Source of the DNA: Spirulinaceae cyanobacterium SM2_1_0 | Lineage (GTDB): Bacteria; Cyanobacteriota; Cyanobacteriia; Cyanobacteriales; Spirulinaceae | Reading direction: 5' to 3' | DNA: 53,141 bases | Assembly: GCA_012031265.1 (NCBI GenBank) | Contig: JAAUTY010000028.1 | Coordinates: 1-53,141 of the forward strand | Shown here: in pieces, positions 46,146 through 53,141 of the stretch | Numbering within the stretch: the first letter of the stretch is position 1 | Layout: every line of letters begins with the position of its first letter | Position numbers and translations under genes: made by a program | Notes under the pieces: generated by a model | Database searches by the model: none | What the model saw: only the letters and a program-made list of their open reading frames with translations | Told to the model about the DNA's origin: nothing

Positions 46146-47090
46146 TCACGGTTGGCTCAACCGGGCTGCTGGCGATCGCTGCCAGTCCAGCGTCGCCTGA
46201 AAGCCCGTGGCTAAATCGTAACGAGGCTGCCAGCCGAGGTCGTGCTGGAGCTTGCGGCTGTCGGCAACCCAGACGGTGGTGTCCCACTGGCGGTCGGGCA
46301 TGGTTCCCCACTGCGGTTCAGCCGGGATTTGCAGTTGCTGACGGGCGATCGCCACGATCTCGCGCAGGGAAGTCTGCACCCCCGTACCGACGTTGTAAAC
46401 CGCCCCTCGCTCGGACGGCGACGTCGTGCAAGCCAGGAGATAAGCATCGAGCACATCCTCGATATAAACATAGTCGCGGGCAATGTCCGGATTCACCAGC
46501 GGCGGCAACTGCCCCTGCAAGCCGTGGCGAATCAGCGTCGGGATCAGGCGCTTCGGTTCCTCGTAGGGCCCGTAAACAGAATAGAGCCGCAGCGTCGGCA
46601 AGCAAACCTGATAATGTTGGGCGGTGTAGCGACAAAAGAGCGTCGCCGCAGCCTTGGTCACGGCGTAGTAGCTGTTGGGATCTAGCCAAGTAGTTTCGGT
46701 GGGCGCGTGATCCTTGTAGCCGTATTCCGACGAAGAGCCAGTATTGATAAAGGCCGCGAAGCCAACGGCGAGGGCCGCTTGCACAAGGTTGATCGTGCCG
46801 AGGATGTTGGTCTGCACGATTTGCCTGACATCAGTTTGGTCAGAATAGGCCCCGTGGACAGCGAGATGGAAGATCCAGTCGGGACGAATGATTTTGAGCA
46901 GCGTGGTCAGGCGCTCGGCGTCTGCCAACTCCACCTCATGCAGTTGCACATCGGCACGGATCTCGTCCAGCCGCCAGGAGCGATAGCCGGGACGCACCAG
47001 CAGATGAACCGTGTGACCGTCGCACAGCAAGCGACGCACGAGATTGGCTCCCACAAAGCCAGTGCCACCAGTGACGAGCGCGCGTTTCAT
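46146..47090 (-). CDS. NAD-dependent epimerase/dehydratase
   Basis: The 314-residue extended short-chain dehydrogenase has TGGTGFVGANL at 7-17, Ser120-type residues in NTGSSSEYG and Tyr142/Lys146 in SYYAVTKAA. The block YSVYGPYEEPKRLIPTLIRH and DYVYIEDVLDAYLLA place it with sugar-nucleotide epimerases/dehydratases acting on surface glycans. The substrate is unknown. I use the inner ATG of MKRALVTGG; 35 residues of the longer frame are unconserved. It converges on the subtilase gene with one base between stops. Confidence 0.88.
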   Translation of the reverse strand: MKRALVTGGTGFVGANLVRRLLCDGHTVHLLVRPGYRSWRLDEIRADVQLHEVELADAERLTTLLKIIRPDWIFHLAVHGAYSDQTDVRQIVQTNILGTINLVQAALAVGFAAFINTGSSSEYGYKDHAPTETTWLDPNSYYAVTKAAATLFCRYTAQHYQVCLPTLRLYSVYGPYEEPKRLIPTLIRHGLQGQLPPLVNPDIARDYVYIEDVLDAYLLACTTSPSERGAVYNVGTGVQTSLREIVAIARQQLQIPAEPQWGTMPDRQWDTTVWVADSRKLQHDLGWQPRYDLATGFQATLDWQRSPAARLSQP

Positions 47091-47222
47091 GAACGGAAAT
47101 CCGACTCGTTGATTGGCATTTTGACACGTTCTGGGTGGCTGACATGGTGCGATCGCCGCACCCACCCCGCGAATCAGCCCCCCATGAGCATTCACAAAAC
47201 TTCATACTAAGATAGGGAACGG

Positions 47223-47939
47223 ATGCTACGGCCTAAACTCATGTTGCGACTGCTGACTGATTTTGACGGGCCGATTGCCGATGTTTCTGACCGCTACTAT
47301 CGCGTCTACCAACACTGCTTGGCGCGCTGCCAACATCCAGGTCAGGCGATCGCGGTGCTTTCTCAGGCAGAATTCTGGCGCTTGAAACGGGCGCGCGTCC
47401 CCGAACGACAAATTGGTCAGCGCTCTGGCCTAGAGGCTGACCAAGCTCGGCAGTTCGCCCGCCTGCGACGCGAGACAATTCACTCGCTGCGCTATCTCAA
47501 TCTCGACAAACTCGTCCCGGGCGCGATCGCCGCCCTGGAACGCTTGCAACAGTTCGGCTTCGATCTTGCCGTCGTGACCATGCGGCGCGATCACGAGCTA
47601 GCTGTCCCACTGACCCGCTACGAACTAGCACGCTTCTTCCCGCCCGAGCGCCGTTTTTGCATCGGCGATACGCAGGTCAAATCGACCGATGTCCAAGACA
47701 AACCCAGCTTACTAGCCCGTGCCCTCAGCGAGTTGCCACCCGCCGGCCTACAGTGGATGGTGGGCGATACCGAGGCCGATCTGCTCGCCGCACAAGCGCA
47801 CGGCGTACCGAGCATTGCAGTGTTGTCGGGGATTCGCGATCGCGCTCAACTGGCTCAATACGATCCCGACTTCATCGTCAGTGACTTGAGCGCAGCGGCG
47901 GCTCTCGTCATTGAACGCGCCTTAAGCCTCGCACACTAG
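47223..47939 (+). CDS. HAD-superfamily hydrolase
   Basis: The 238-residue phosphatase-like protein has motif I DFDGPIADVSD (nucleophile Asp13, acid Asp15), a helical cap (about 20-100), motif II VTMRRDHE, a Lys in STDVQDKPSLL and motif IV MVGDTEADLLAAQAHGV. The GP after DFD in place of GT is common in the family. The substrate is unknown. It overlaps the 3' end of the convergent CPP1-like gene by four bases. Confidence 0.87.
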   Translation: MLRPKLMLRLLTDFDGPIADVSDRYYRVYQHCLARCQHPGQAIAVLSQAEFWRLKRARVPERQIGQRSGLEADQARQFARLRRETIHSLRYLNLDKLVPGAIAALERLQQFGFDLAVVTMRRDHELAVPLTRYELARFFPPERRFCIGDTQVKSTDVQDKPSLLARALSELPPAGLQWMVGDTEADLLAAQAHGVPSIAVLSGIRDRAQLAQYDPDFIVSDLSAAAALVIERALSLAH

Positions 47940-48574
47940 CGTAAAAAACAACTGGTCAGCCAGAAAAAGAAGAGGGTCACCAAAGCTGCAACCTGCTCAG
48001 CCGCTAAGCCGCCATTACCAACCGGTGTATTGACCAAGCCAGCGAGCAAAAAGCCGAGTCCAATCCCAACCAGCAAGCCCGCCAGCGCCATCAAAAAGGC
48101 ACGACCAAAGCGGTTTTCTTTACGGTTGATCAGATAAATCGCCGCCCCAAAACCGAAGGCCAGTACCAAAGAGACCAACGACTGCGAACCTTCATCTCCC
48201 TGAGCAAAGAAAGTCAGAACCGCCAAGCCCAGAAAAATGCCGGTTGGTAACAGCACATCAGTGCGCGAAGGCGCATCGATGAATTGTTGCAGCCAAGCTG
48301 GGGGAGTACTCGTTGAGACCGCCAGCGGTTTTTTAGTCACCTCCGGGCTACGTTCAGGGAAGCGAATCCGCTCCGGGACTTTGATCTTGCCCTCTTGGCG
48401 CATCTTGAGGCGATCCATGATGATCGCATCATAGGCCGATTCAATCGACTCCACTAACTTAACATCCTCTTGGTGCTGCTGGCTCAGGCGGCTGCGAGCA
48501 TCCTGGATCTCCTCAAACGAGGCATCTTCCGCAACCCCAAGCGTTTCGTATGGATTTTGGCTGCTCATCTCCAA
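47936..48574 (-). CDS. CPP1-like (DUF3353) J-like membrane protein
   Basis: The 212-residue protein has an N-terminal J-like helical domain (NPYETLGVAEDASFEEIQDA to ESAYDAIIMDRLKMRQEG) without the HPD triplet. A linker and four C-terminal helices follow (LLPTGIFLGLAVLTFFAQG to VAALVTLFFFWLTSCF). Plant CPP1 stabilises protochlorophyllide oxidoreductase, and cyanobacterial members are thylakoid proteins of related but unproven role. Two starts are close (M1 and M3). Confidence 0.88.
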   Translation of the reverse strand: MEMSSQNPYETLGVAEDASFEEIQDARSRLSQQHQEDVKLVESIESAYDAIIMDRLKMRQEGKIKVPERIRFPERSPEVTKKPLAVSTSTPPAWLQQFIDAPSRTDVLLPTGIFLGLAVLTFFAQGDEGSQSLVSLVLAFGFGAAIYLINRKENRFGRAFLMALAGLLVGIGLGFLLAGLVNTPVGNGGLAAEQVAALVTLFFFWLTSCFLR

Positions 48575-49174
48575 TTTCCTGAGATCCTCCCGTCTTCGCC
48601 TGCGGCTCCTAGATACATCGAACTGGCCTGGATCATTTTACCCATCCCCTACAGCCAGGTTACAGCAACAATCGTCACCCGTGGCACAACTCTTCCCGCT
48701 AGTCTAGCTTGAGTTTGAGTGTAGCTGGTTGCTGTTCACCACCCTCATTTTAGGAGGCTGACTTGATGAATGGCGGTGGCATCTGGGCGGGGAAAGGATC
48801 AGATTGACTGCGGCAAGGCAATGGCGCGGGTATTAGGTCGGGAAAAGACTGGGGATGGCTCGACATCGCTCGGAGTGGAATGCGCGCTTGGGGTGATCGC
48901 CCTTGCCCAAGCAAGTCCCAAACCACTTGCAACTCCTCATACCAAAATACCTAGACAAAATCGCTGTGTTACAGATTCGACAGTCGGTCTACCCGTTGAT
49001 TCGCTGAAAAGTCCCCGCAGACAGGCGGTCAACCCGGTCTATGATGACAGTAGCCGCATCGCCACCTCATACTCTGGCTGATCGCTTGTTTAGTAAAATG
49101 CTGGGTAAGTCCCCCAGTAATGATTCGCAACGCTCTAGGCCCCTAAATTTGCCTTCACCGCAGTTTAAAGAGCT
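48575..49174. other. Gene-free region between CPP1-like and regulator genes
   Basis: The 600 bases contain only weak open frames (for example 48770-49081) without family features. A -10-like taaaat lies at 49094-49099, about 75 bases before the regulator start. No RNA gene could be recognised by eye. Confidence 0.5.
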
Positions 49175-49888
49175 ATGGCTAATGCCTCCGCTAAAATCCT
49201 TGTTGTCGATGACGACCCGGCGATCCGAAATCTCGTCTTTCGGTTTCTGGGTCAAAAAGGTTATGAAGTCCAATCTGCTGCTGATGGGGAGACGGCACTC
49301 AAGAACTTCGACACATTCAATCCCGACTTGGTTATTCTCGACGTCAATCTACCCGATTCACTCGGCTATAACCTCTGCGAGCAAATGCAGAGTCGCACCG
49401 ATGTTTTTGTGCTCATGCTGACCAGCCGCACCGACACTGAGGACAAAGCGATCGGTTTCCGTAAAGGCGCAGATGATTACCTCACCAAGCCGTTTGACCT
49501 CCTGGAGCTAGAGTTCCGCGTCGGTGCGATCCTCAAGCGCCAGCGTGCCGTGAGCAACGAGCCGGAGAGTCAGGCGATGGTGTTTGGACACCTCGCCATC
49601 GATCCCGAACGGCGTGAGGTGCGTGTGGATGACAAATTAGTCTCTTTTACAGCTTTGGAGTTCGATCTGCTCTGCTTTCTGGCCAGTCACCCCGGTCAAG
49701 CTCTGAGCCGCCCGAAGTTGATCAACGCCGTCTGGGACTACGACCAGATGGTTGGCGACCAGCGCGTGGTCGATGTTCACATCGGACAGATCCGCAAGAA
49801 AATCGACACCGACACCTCGAAACCTTCTCTGATTAAAACAGTGCGTGGCTTTGGCTATCGCTTTGAGGTGCCCGAGTCTGGAGAGTGA
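49175..49888 (+). CDS. OmpR/PhoB-family response regulator
   Basis: The 237-residue DNA-binding regulator has a receiver domain (about 6-122) with acidic pocket VVDDD, phosphoacceptor Asp56 in LVILDVNLP and Lys105 in LTKPFD. The winged helix (about 135-232) has VSFTALEFDLLCFLASHPGQ, DQRVVDVHIGQIRKKI and IKTVRGFGYRFE. No sensor kinase is adjacent. Which of the cyanobacterial OmpR-type regulators it is cannot be decided by eye. An AT-rich candidate -10 lies about 75 bases upstream. Confidence 0.93.
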   Translation: MANASAKILVVDDDPAIRNLVFRFLGQKGYEVQSAADGETALKNFDTFNPDLVILDVNLPDSLGYNLCEQMQSRTDVFVLMLTSRTDTEDKAIGFRKGADDYLTKPFDLLELEFRVGAILKRQRAVSNEPESQAMVFGHLAIDPERREVRVDDKLVSFTALEFDLLCFLASHPGQALSRPKLINAVWDYDQMVGDQRVVDVHIGQIRKKIDTDTSKPSLIKTVRGFGYRFEVPESGE

Positions 49889-50111
49889 CGGGCTAGTGTC
49901 TGATGCACTCTGGAGGCATTGTTGCTCACGGAGAGTGATGCAGCCGGAGACGATTGCTGAGCGGGCTGATGGCGACTGAGTCTTTCCCTTCAATACGATG
50001 GCGATGCAACGGGGTGCATCTCTGGAACCCGTCTGAGGTTGCGTCTCGATTCTGTCAGATTCATGCCATCCACTCGCAAGGTCAGCCGTCCAGACGCGTG
50101 AACCAGCCGGA

Positions 50112-50447
50112 TTAGCCGACCGATTCCTCAGTGGGCGCTGGCTCAGTCACGGCGGCGACCGAGGAATCAGGCTCCAGATTCTCAGTTTCGGCTGCGGCTG
50201 CCGCAGCGGGTGTTGCGGCGACTGAGTTTTCTGACGCTTCTAGCTGAGCGTGCATTTTAACCGATTCTTCCAACTTCTCGGCTTCACGCTTGAACTCATT
50301 CTGAAACTCATTGGACGCATCCTGGAAACTGCGGATCGCTTTGCCCAGACTGCGGCCGATCTCCGGCAGCTTCTTTGGGCCGAAGATCAAAAGCGCGACT
50401 ACAAAAATCAGCGCCATTTCTGGTAGGCCGATACCAAAGATATTCAT
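50112..50447 (-). CDS. tatA: Sec-independent translocase protein TatA/TatE
   Basis: The 111-residue protein has the N-terminal helix MNIFGIGLPEMALIFVVALL, the FGPKKLPEIGRSLGKAI hinge and amphipathic helix, and an unusually long Ala/Glu/Pro-rich tail (ASENSVAATPAAAAAAETEN). It forms the pore of the twin-arginine pathway in thylakoid and plasma membranes. tatC is not nearby. It follows psbH on the same strand, with a strong hairpin in between. Confidence 0.92.
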   Translation of the reverse strand: MNIFGIGLPEMALIFVVALLIFGPKKLPEIGRSLGKAIRSFQDASNEFQNEFKREAEKLEESVKMHAQLEASENSVAATPAAAAAAETENLEPDSSVAAVTEPAPTEESVG

Positions 50448-50514
50448 GAGGCTTTGCCTTGCTTACAATTCAGGCTCGCGTGCGCCGCGTGCCAGGTCAC
50501 GGATTCAACAAATT

Positions 50515-50542
50515 GACAACCCCCGGTGATTCGGGGGTTGTC
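50515..50542 (-). terminator. Terminator between psbH and tatA
   Basis: The arms gacaacccccg and cgggggttgtc make an 11-bp perfect stem with a gtgatt loop, just past the psbH stop on the minus strand. The following bases (AATTTGTTG) give a short T stretch. Confidence 0.8.
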
Positions 50543-50577
50543 CAGGCCGCTAGGCGGCTCAATATTGCGGGACGGGA

Positions 50578-50772
50578 TTAGCCGCCCCATTTGAGATCGA
50601 AGCTATTGAGAATCAGATCGGCGTTGTAGATCTGCAAGATGATCAGCAGGAAGACAAAAAACAAGCCCATGAAGACGGCCATCAGGGGAGTTGTGCCCCA
50701 ACCAGGAACGACCTTGCCATATTCCGAATTTAGGGGCTTTAGGCGATCGCCCAACCAAGTACGCTGTGCCAT
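50578..50772 (-). CDS. psbH: Photosystem II protein H
   Basis: The 64-residue thylakoid protein has one membrane helix. It begins [20 protein letters not shown], with [20 protein letters not shown] leading into the helix and [12 protein letters not shown] at the end. PsbH is needed for PSII assembly and bicarbonate/QB-site stability. As in chloroplasts it is encoded opposite psbN, 93 bases away. Confidence 0.98.
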   Translation of the reverse strand: MAQRTWLGDRLKPLNSEYGKVVPGWGTTPLMAVFMGLFFVFLLIILQIYNADLILNSFDLKWGG

Positions 50773-50827
50773 AGGTTTATTCAGTCTGTCGGTGTGTTAA
50801 CGGCCTTTGTTAAGGTTCTGTAATATT

Positions 50828-50833
50828 ATTATA
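50828..50833 (-). promoter_or_regulatory. Candidate -10 box for psbH
   Basis: Read on the minus strand this is TATAAT, 55 bases before the psbH ATG, in the only AT-rich patch of the psbH-psbN gap. No good -35 hexamer is visible at 17 bases. The same patch may serve psbN in the other direction. Confidence 0.4.
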
Positions 50834-50865
50834 AATGAATAAGGAAACGCCGCTTTAAGTCGCTT

Positions 50866-50997
50866 ATGGAAAGTTCAACTGTTTTCATCCTCGGGATCGG
50901 CACATTGGTGATCGCCGTCACCGCCTACTCGGTTTATCTCTCCTTTGGCTCGCCCGCGGCGGAGTTGAGTGATCCGTTTGAAGACCATGAAGATTAG
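50866..50997 (+). CDS. psbN: PsbN photosystem II assembly factor
   Basis: The 43-residue protein has one helix (TVFILGIGTLVIAVTAYSVY) and the conserved end SFGSPAAELSDPFEDHED. It is a stromal/cytoplasm-exposed thylakoid protein needed for PSII repair rather than a core subunit. It starts ATG with aagg about 20 bases upstream. It is divergent from psbH. Confidence 0.96.
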   Translation: MESSTVFILGIGTLVIAVTAYSVYLSFGSPAAELSDPFEDHED

Positions 50998-51114
50998 ATC
51001 GGGCGATCGCCCTCCATCTCCCCAACTGCTGGGCGGATGCTTTCAGCCTTAGCTTGGTGCAGATGTCCACCATCAGACTCAGGTTCATTCTGAGCTTTCC
51101 TACCGTGAAAGAAA

Positions 51115-51141
51115 AGAGCCTTCTGCGTTGCAGGAGGCTCT
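51115..51141 (-). terminator. Terminator after htrA (between convergent psbN and htrA)
   Basis: The arms agagccttctgc and gcaggaggctct form a 12-bp stem with one G-T pair and a three-base loop. On the minus strand it is followed by TTTTCTTTC, a good terminator for htrA. Confidence 0.8.
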
Positions 51142-51200
51142 GGCTTTGGGTCTCGATTTGAGGAGAAAACTGCGGCGGGTATCGCCGCGACACGCTGCGC

Positions 51201-52387
51201 CTACTCGGTCGGCAGCGCGTCAGTCTGCACGGTCAGGGTTTCGGTAGTGCGATCGCGCCGTACTGTCACATCGATCTTGTCGCCGACTGCTTTGGCCGCG
51301 ACTATCTGTTGTACTGTGATCGAATCGGTCACGACATCGCCATCGAGGCGCTGGATAATATCGCCGGCCTGGAGGCCTGCGCGCGCGGCTGGAGAATTGG
51401 GCACAACCTGAGCAATCAGCACGCCCCGATCAACCGCCAGCGATGCTCCAGTGCTGCGCTCAAAATCAGCCTTGACTTCCGGTGACAGCGCCACCATCTG
51501 AATGCCGAGGTAGGGATGCTCGACGCGGCCGGTCGCAACCAACTGCTGGGCAATGCGCTGCGCCTCCGCAATCGGAATCGCGAAACCCAAGCCCTGAGCA
51601 TTGGCGATGATCGCTGTGTTCATGCCGATCACTTCACCGTCAATGTTGAGCAGCGGGCCGCCGGAGTTGCCGGGGTTGATCGCTGCATCCGTCTGGATAA
51701 AGTTGGCGCGCTTGTCCGGGACGCCGACCTGAGCACTGGTGCGACCCGTAGCGCTGATGATGCCGGTCGTCACGGTGTTGTCCAGACCGAGTGGGTTGCC
51801 GATGGCGATCGCCCACTCCCCGGGCTGCAAACTAGAAGAATCACCAATCGCCACGGTCGGTAGGCCGGTCGCCTCGACCTGCACCACAGCCACATCAGTC
51901 ACGGGATCAGCGCCAATGACCCGTCCTTCAAGGTTACGGCCGTCTTTGAGCGTCACCGTCACGGTGTCAGCTCCGGCGACAACATGGGCATTGGTCAAAA
52001 TCTGACCATTGGCTGTGGTGATGAAGCCAGAACCAGTGCCACGCTGCACTTGCTCCCGGGGCATCTGGCTGCCAAAGAAGTAGCGGGCAATGGGATTGTC
52101 TGGTGAATTCGCTTGGGTCGTGCGGGTAGCATTGATGCGAACCACCGCCGGCCCCGCCTTCTGAACTACGGCGGTAACTGAGTTAGCCGGGGCGCTGACT
52201 GGCTCAGATTCGACCGCCAAGACTGGCGTGACAGGGCGATCGCCGCCCGCCCCACCGGCGGCTCCGGCGCGTTGGCATTGTTGTACAGATAGTTGCCGCC
52301 CAGTGCCAGACCGGCACCAAGTGCGAGCAGTGCTAGCGGTTGTGGACGCCGCGAGCGAGCGTGGGGGTGAGAGTCTGTTGGGGTCAT
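51201..52387 (-). pseudogene. HtrA/DegP-type serine protease, apparent one-base deletion near the N-terminus
   Basis: The main frame holds a trypsin-like domain with the His in [14 protein letters not shown], the Asp in [14 protein letters not shown] and the Ser in [14 protein letters not shown]. One PDZ domain follows ([20 protein letters not shown]). The natural start, [15 protein letters not shown], and the membrane anchor [20 protein letters not shown] are in a different frame. One added base in the C run at 52250-52253 joins them and gives about 395 residues, a normal length. Family members degrade or refold damaged periplasmic/thylakoid proteins. Without the repair the protease would lack its anchor. 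A sequence error is likely, but a real mutation is possible because HtrA loss is tolerated. Confidence 0.88.
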
Positions 52388-52635
52388 GGTGAGAGTGTCT
52401 CCAATTGCAGAGCAAACAAAATCAAGCGCTAGCTGACTCAGCACCCCAGGCTATCAAAACTGTCGGCGATGCCCAAGCACCAAACCATCGGTGCAAGAGG
52501 ATGGCACCAGTTCCTGGAGACTGAGAAAGGGAAACTTGGCAGCCGCGAAGCAGACTGAACACTGGCACAACTGCCAAGCAACCGAGCTAGGGAATCAGCT
52601 CAGGAGCAAGAGGTTGAGATGGCGAGTGTCTGAGC

Positions 52636-52710
52636 TGACAGTTACTAAGGTAGACAGTGGATTTGACAAGCCTGTCACAACCGGCTGACAAACCCTTGAC
52701 AAGGTTGTCA
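52636..52710. promoter_or_regulatory. Operator-like array of TGACA palindromes
   Basis: Two palindromes, TGACA-agcc-TGTCA (52664-52677) and TGACAA-gg-TTGTCA (52697-52710), have centres 33 bases apart, about three helical turns. Single TGACA half sites lie at 52636-52640 and 52686-52690. It is about 250-325 bases upstream of htrA, so regulation of htrA or of a plus-strand gene beyond the window is possible. Confidence 0.5.
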
Positions 52711-52957
52711 CGCAGCACGGCGGAGGTGCGATCGCCTGTGATACTAAATCCGTACTGTGAAATCTAAAAACTGCAACATCGGGAGGGTTTCAAACCTTCC
52801 CCTACCGCGCATTTCATTTTTAGGGCAAAAATTCGGGGCTCTCCTGGGTTTAGGGTGGGATAAGTGTAGTAGTGATACCAAACCTTGTGGGCTGAATTGC
52901 TGAAACCCTTGCTTGGCAGTGATTTCAGCACGGGTGCATCCCACTTTGGCGTTACGG

Positions 52958-52997
52958 TTCCCCACTCTGCGAGCAGCCGCTGCGCGTCTACATCCCC
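52958..52997 (-). repeat. 40-bp dispersed repeat, copy B
   Basis: This is the inverted partner of 10485-10524, with 35 of 40 positions identical. Confidence 0.75.
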
Positions 52998-53053
52998 CAA
53001 CCCCTTCTCCCAAGCTGGGCTACTGTGTACACATAAGTTGAGATTCTTACTGA

Positions 53054-53141
53054 CCGAACTGTGGTCTACCTAACCAAGTGAGAATCAGGCTGGATAAGGT
53101 TTTTGGACTCCCGAAACCTGCTGTAGAAGTAGGAACGAAGC
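53054..53141 (+). pseudogene. Possible 3' end of a TnpB-like (IS605/IS607 OrfB) gene
   Basis: Directly after an in-frame TGA the sequence is open to the window edge and reads DKVFGLPKPAVEVGTK near its end. PAVE(V/A)GTK followed by a short tail resembles the C-terminus of many TnpB proteins. The upstream part of such a gene is not visible, so this would be a decayed remnant or chance similarity. Confidence 0.25.

Larger units (their letters stand above)
52388..53141. other. Gene-free end of the window with operator-like palindromes and repeats
   Basis: The 754 bases hold the TGACA palindrome array (52636-52710), a perfect hairpin gggagggttt/aaaccttccc at 52781-52801, repeat copy B (52958-52997) and a possible transposase remnant at the end. 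No complete gene is recognised. Confidence 0.6.

Noticed and set aside
48770-49081. 103-residue open frame in the intergenic region
   Set aside because: It has low hydrophobic content, no domain and no ribosome-binding site, and is probably random.

Overview
The window looks like chromosomal DNA of a freshwater cyanobacterium close to Synechococcus elongatus. The evidence is the very frequent HIP1 octamer GCGATCGC, the photosystem II genes psbH and psbN in opposite orientation, DUF4912, DUF3598, DUF2808 and CPP1-like proteins, a two-gene alpha-type transhydrogenase (pntAA/pntAB) and a ribosomal protein cluster that starts at rplC. No phage, CRISPR array or complete insertion sequence was found.

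Layout. 1-4.1 kb: 3' part of a DUF4912 protein with MSGVG repeats, a small cyanobacterial protein, an SLC13/RCK anion permease and a sugar-nucleotide epimerase. 4.2-10.6 kb: an unknown small protein, a YkuD protein whose catalytic Cys is Ser, and a very large SF1 (UvrD-type) helicase with accessory domains. 10.6-13.3 kb: a tRNA(CAU), a MoaD-like protein, rpe and a tandem 6-pyruvoyl-tetrahydropterin synthase. 13.6-20 kb: a 1526-residue hybrid histidine kinase, an orphan CbiO-type ATPase and a DUF3598 protein. 20-37.1 kb: 31 consecutive minus-strand genes, rplC D W B, rpsS, rplV, rpsC, rplP, rpmC, rpsQ, rplN X E, rpsH, rplF R, rpsE, rplO, secY, adk, infA, rpmJ, rpsM, rpsK, rpoA, rplQ, truA, rplM, rpsI, rpmE, prfA. 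37.7-53.1 kb: DUF2808 protein, pntAA-pntAB-pntB, exbB-exbD, two half-size UPF0016/GDT1 exporters, a subtilase-like protein, a second epimerase, a HAD hydrolase, a CPP1-like protein, an OmpR-type regulator, tatA, psbH/psbN, an HtrA protease and a gene-free end.

How the genes work together. The 20-37 kb block makes ribosomal proteins plus the secretion pore, adenylate kinase, initiation factor 1, RNA polymerase alpha, a tRNA pseudouridine synthase and release factor 1. An internal promoter is visible in front of rpmJ. The pnt genes encode a proton-translocating NADP/NAD transhydrogenase. ExbB/ExbD would energise outer-membrane transport, and the two UPF0016 halves probably form a Mn/Ca exporter.

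A quality warning. Four genes (rplB, rplD, exbD, htrA) are each interrupted by what looks like a single missing base in a G/C-rich run. Two of them are essential ribosomal protein genes, so sequence or assembly errors are more likely than real mutations. Coordinates for these four span the reconstructed gene.

Best candidates for new biology are the giant helicase at 5868-10232, a palindromic TGACA operator-like array at 52636-52710, and two dispersed repeat families linking distant intergenic regions.
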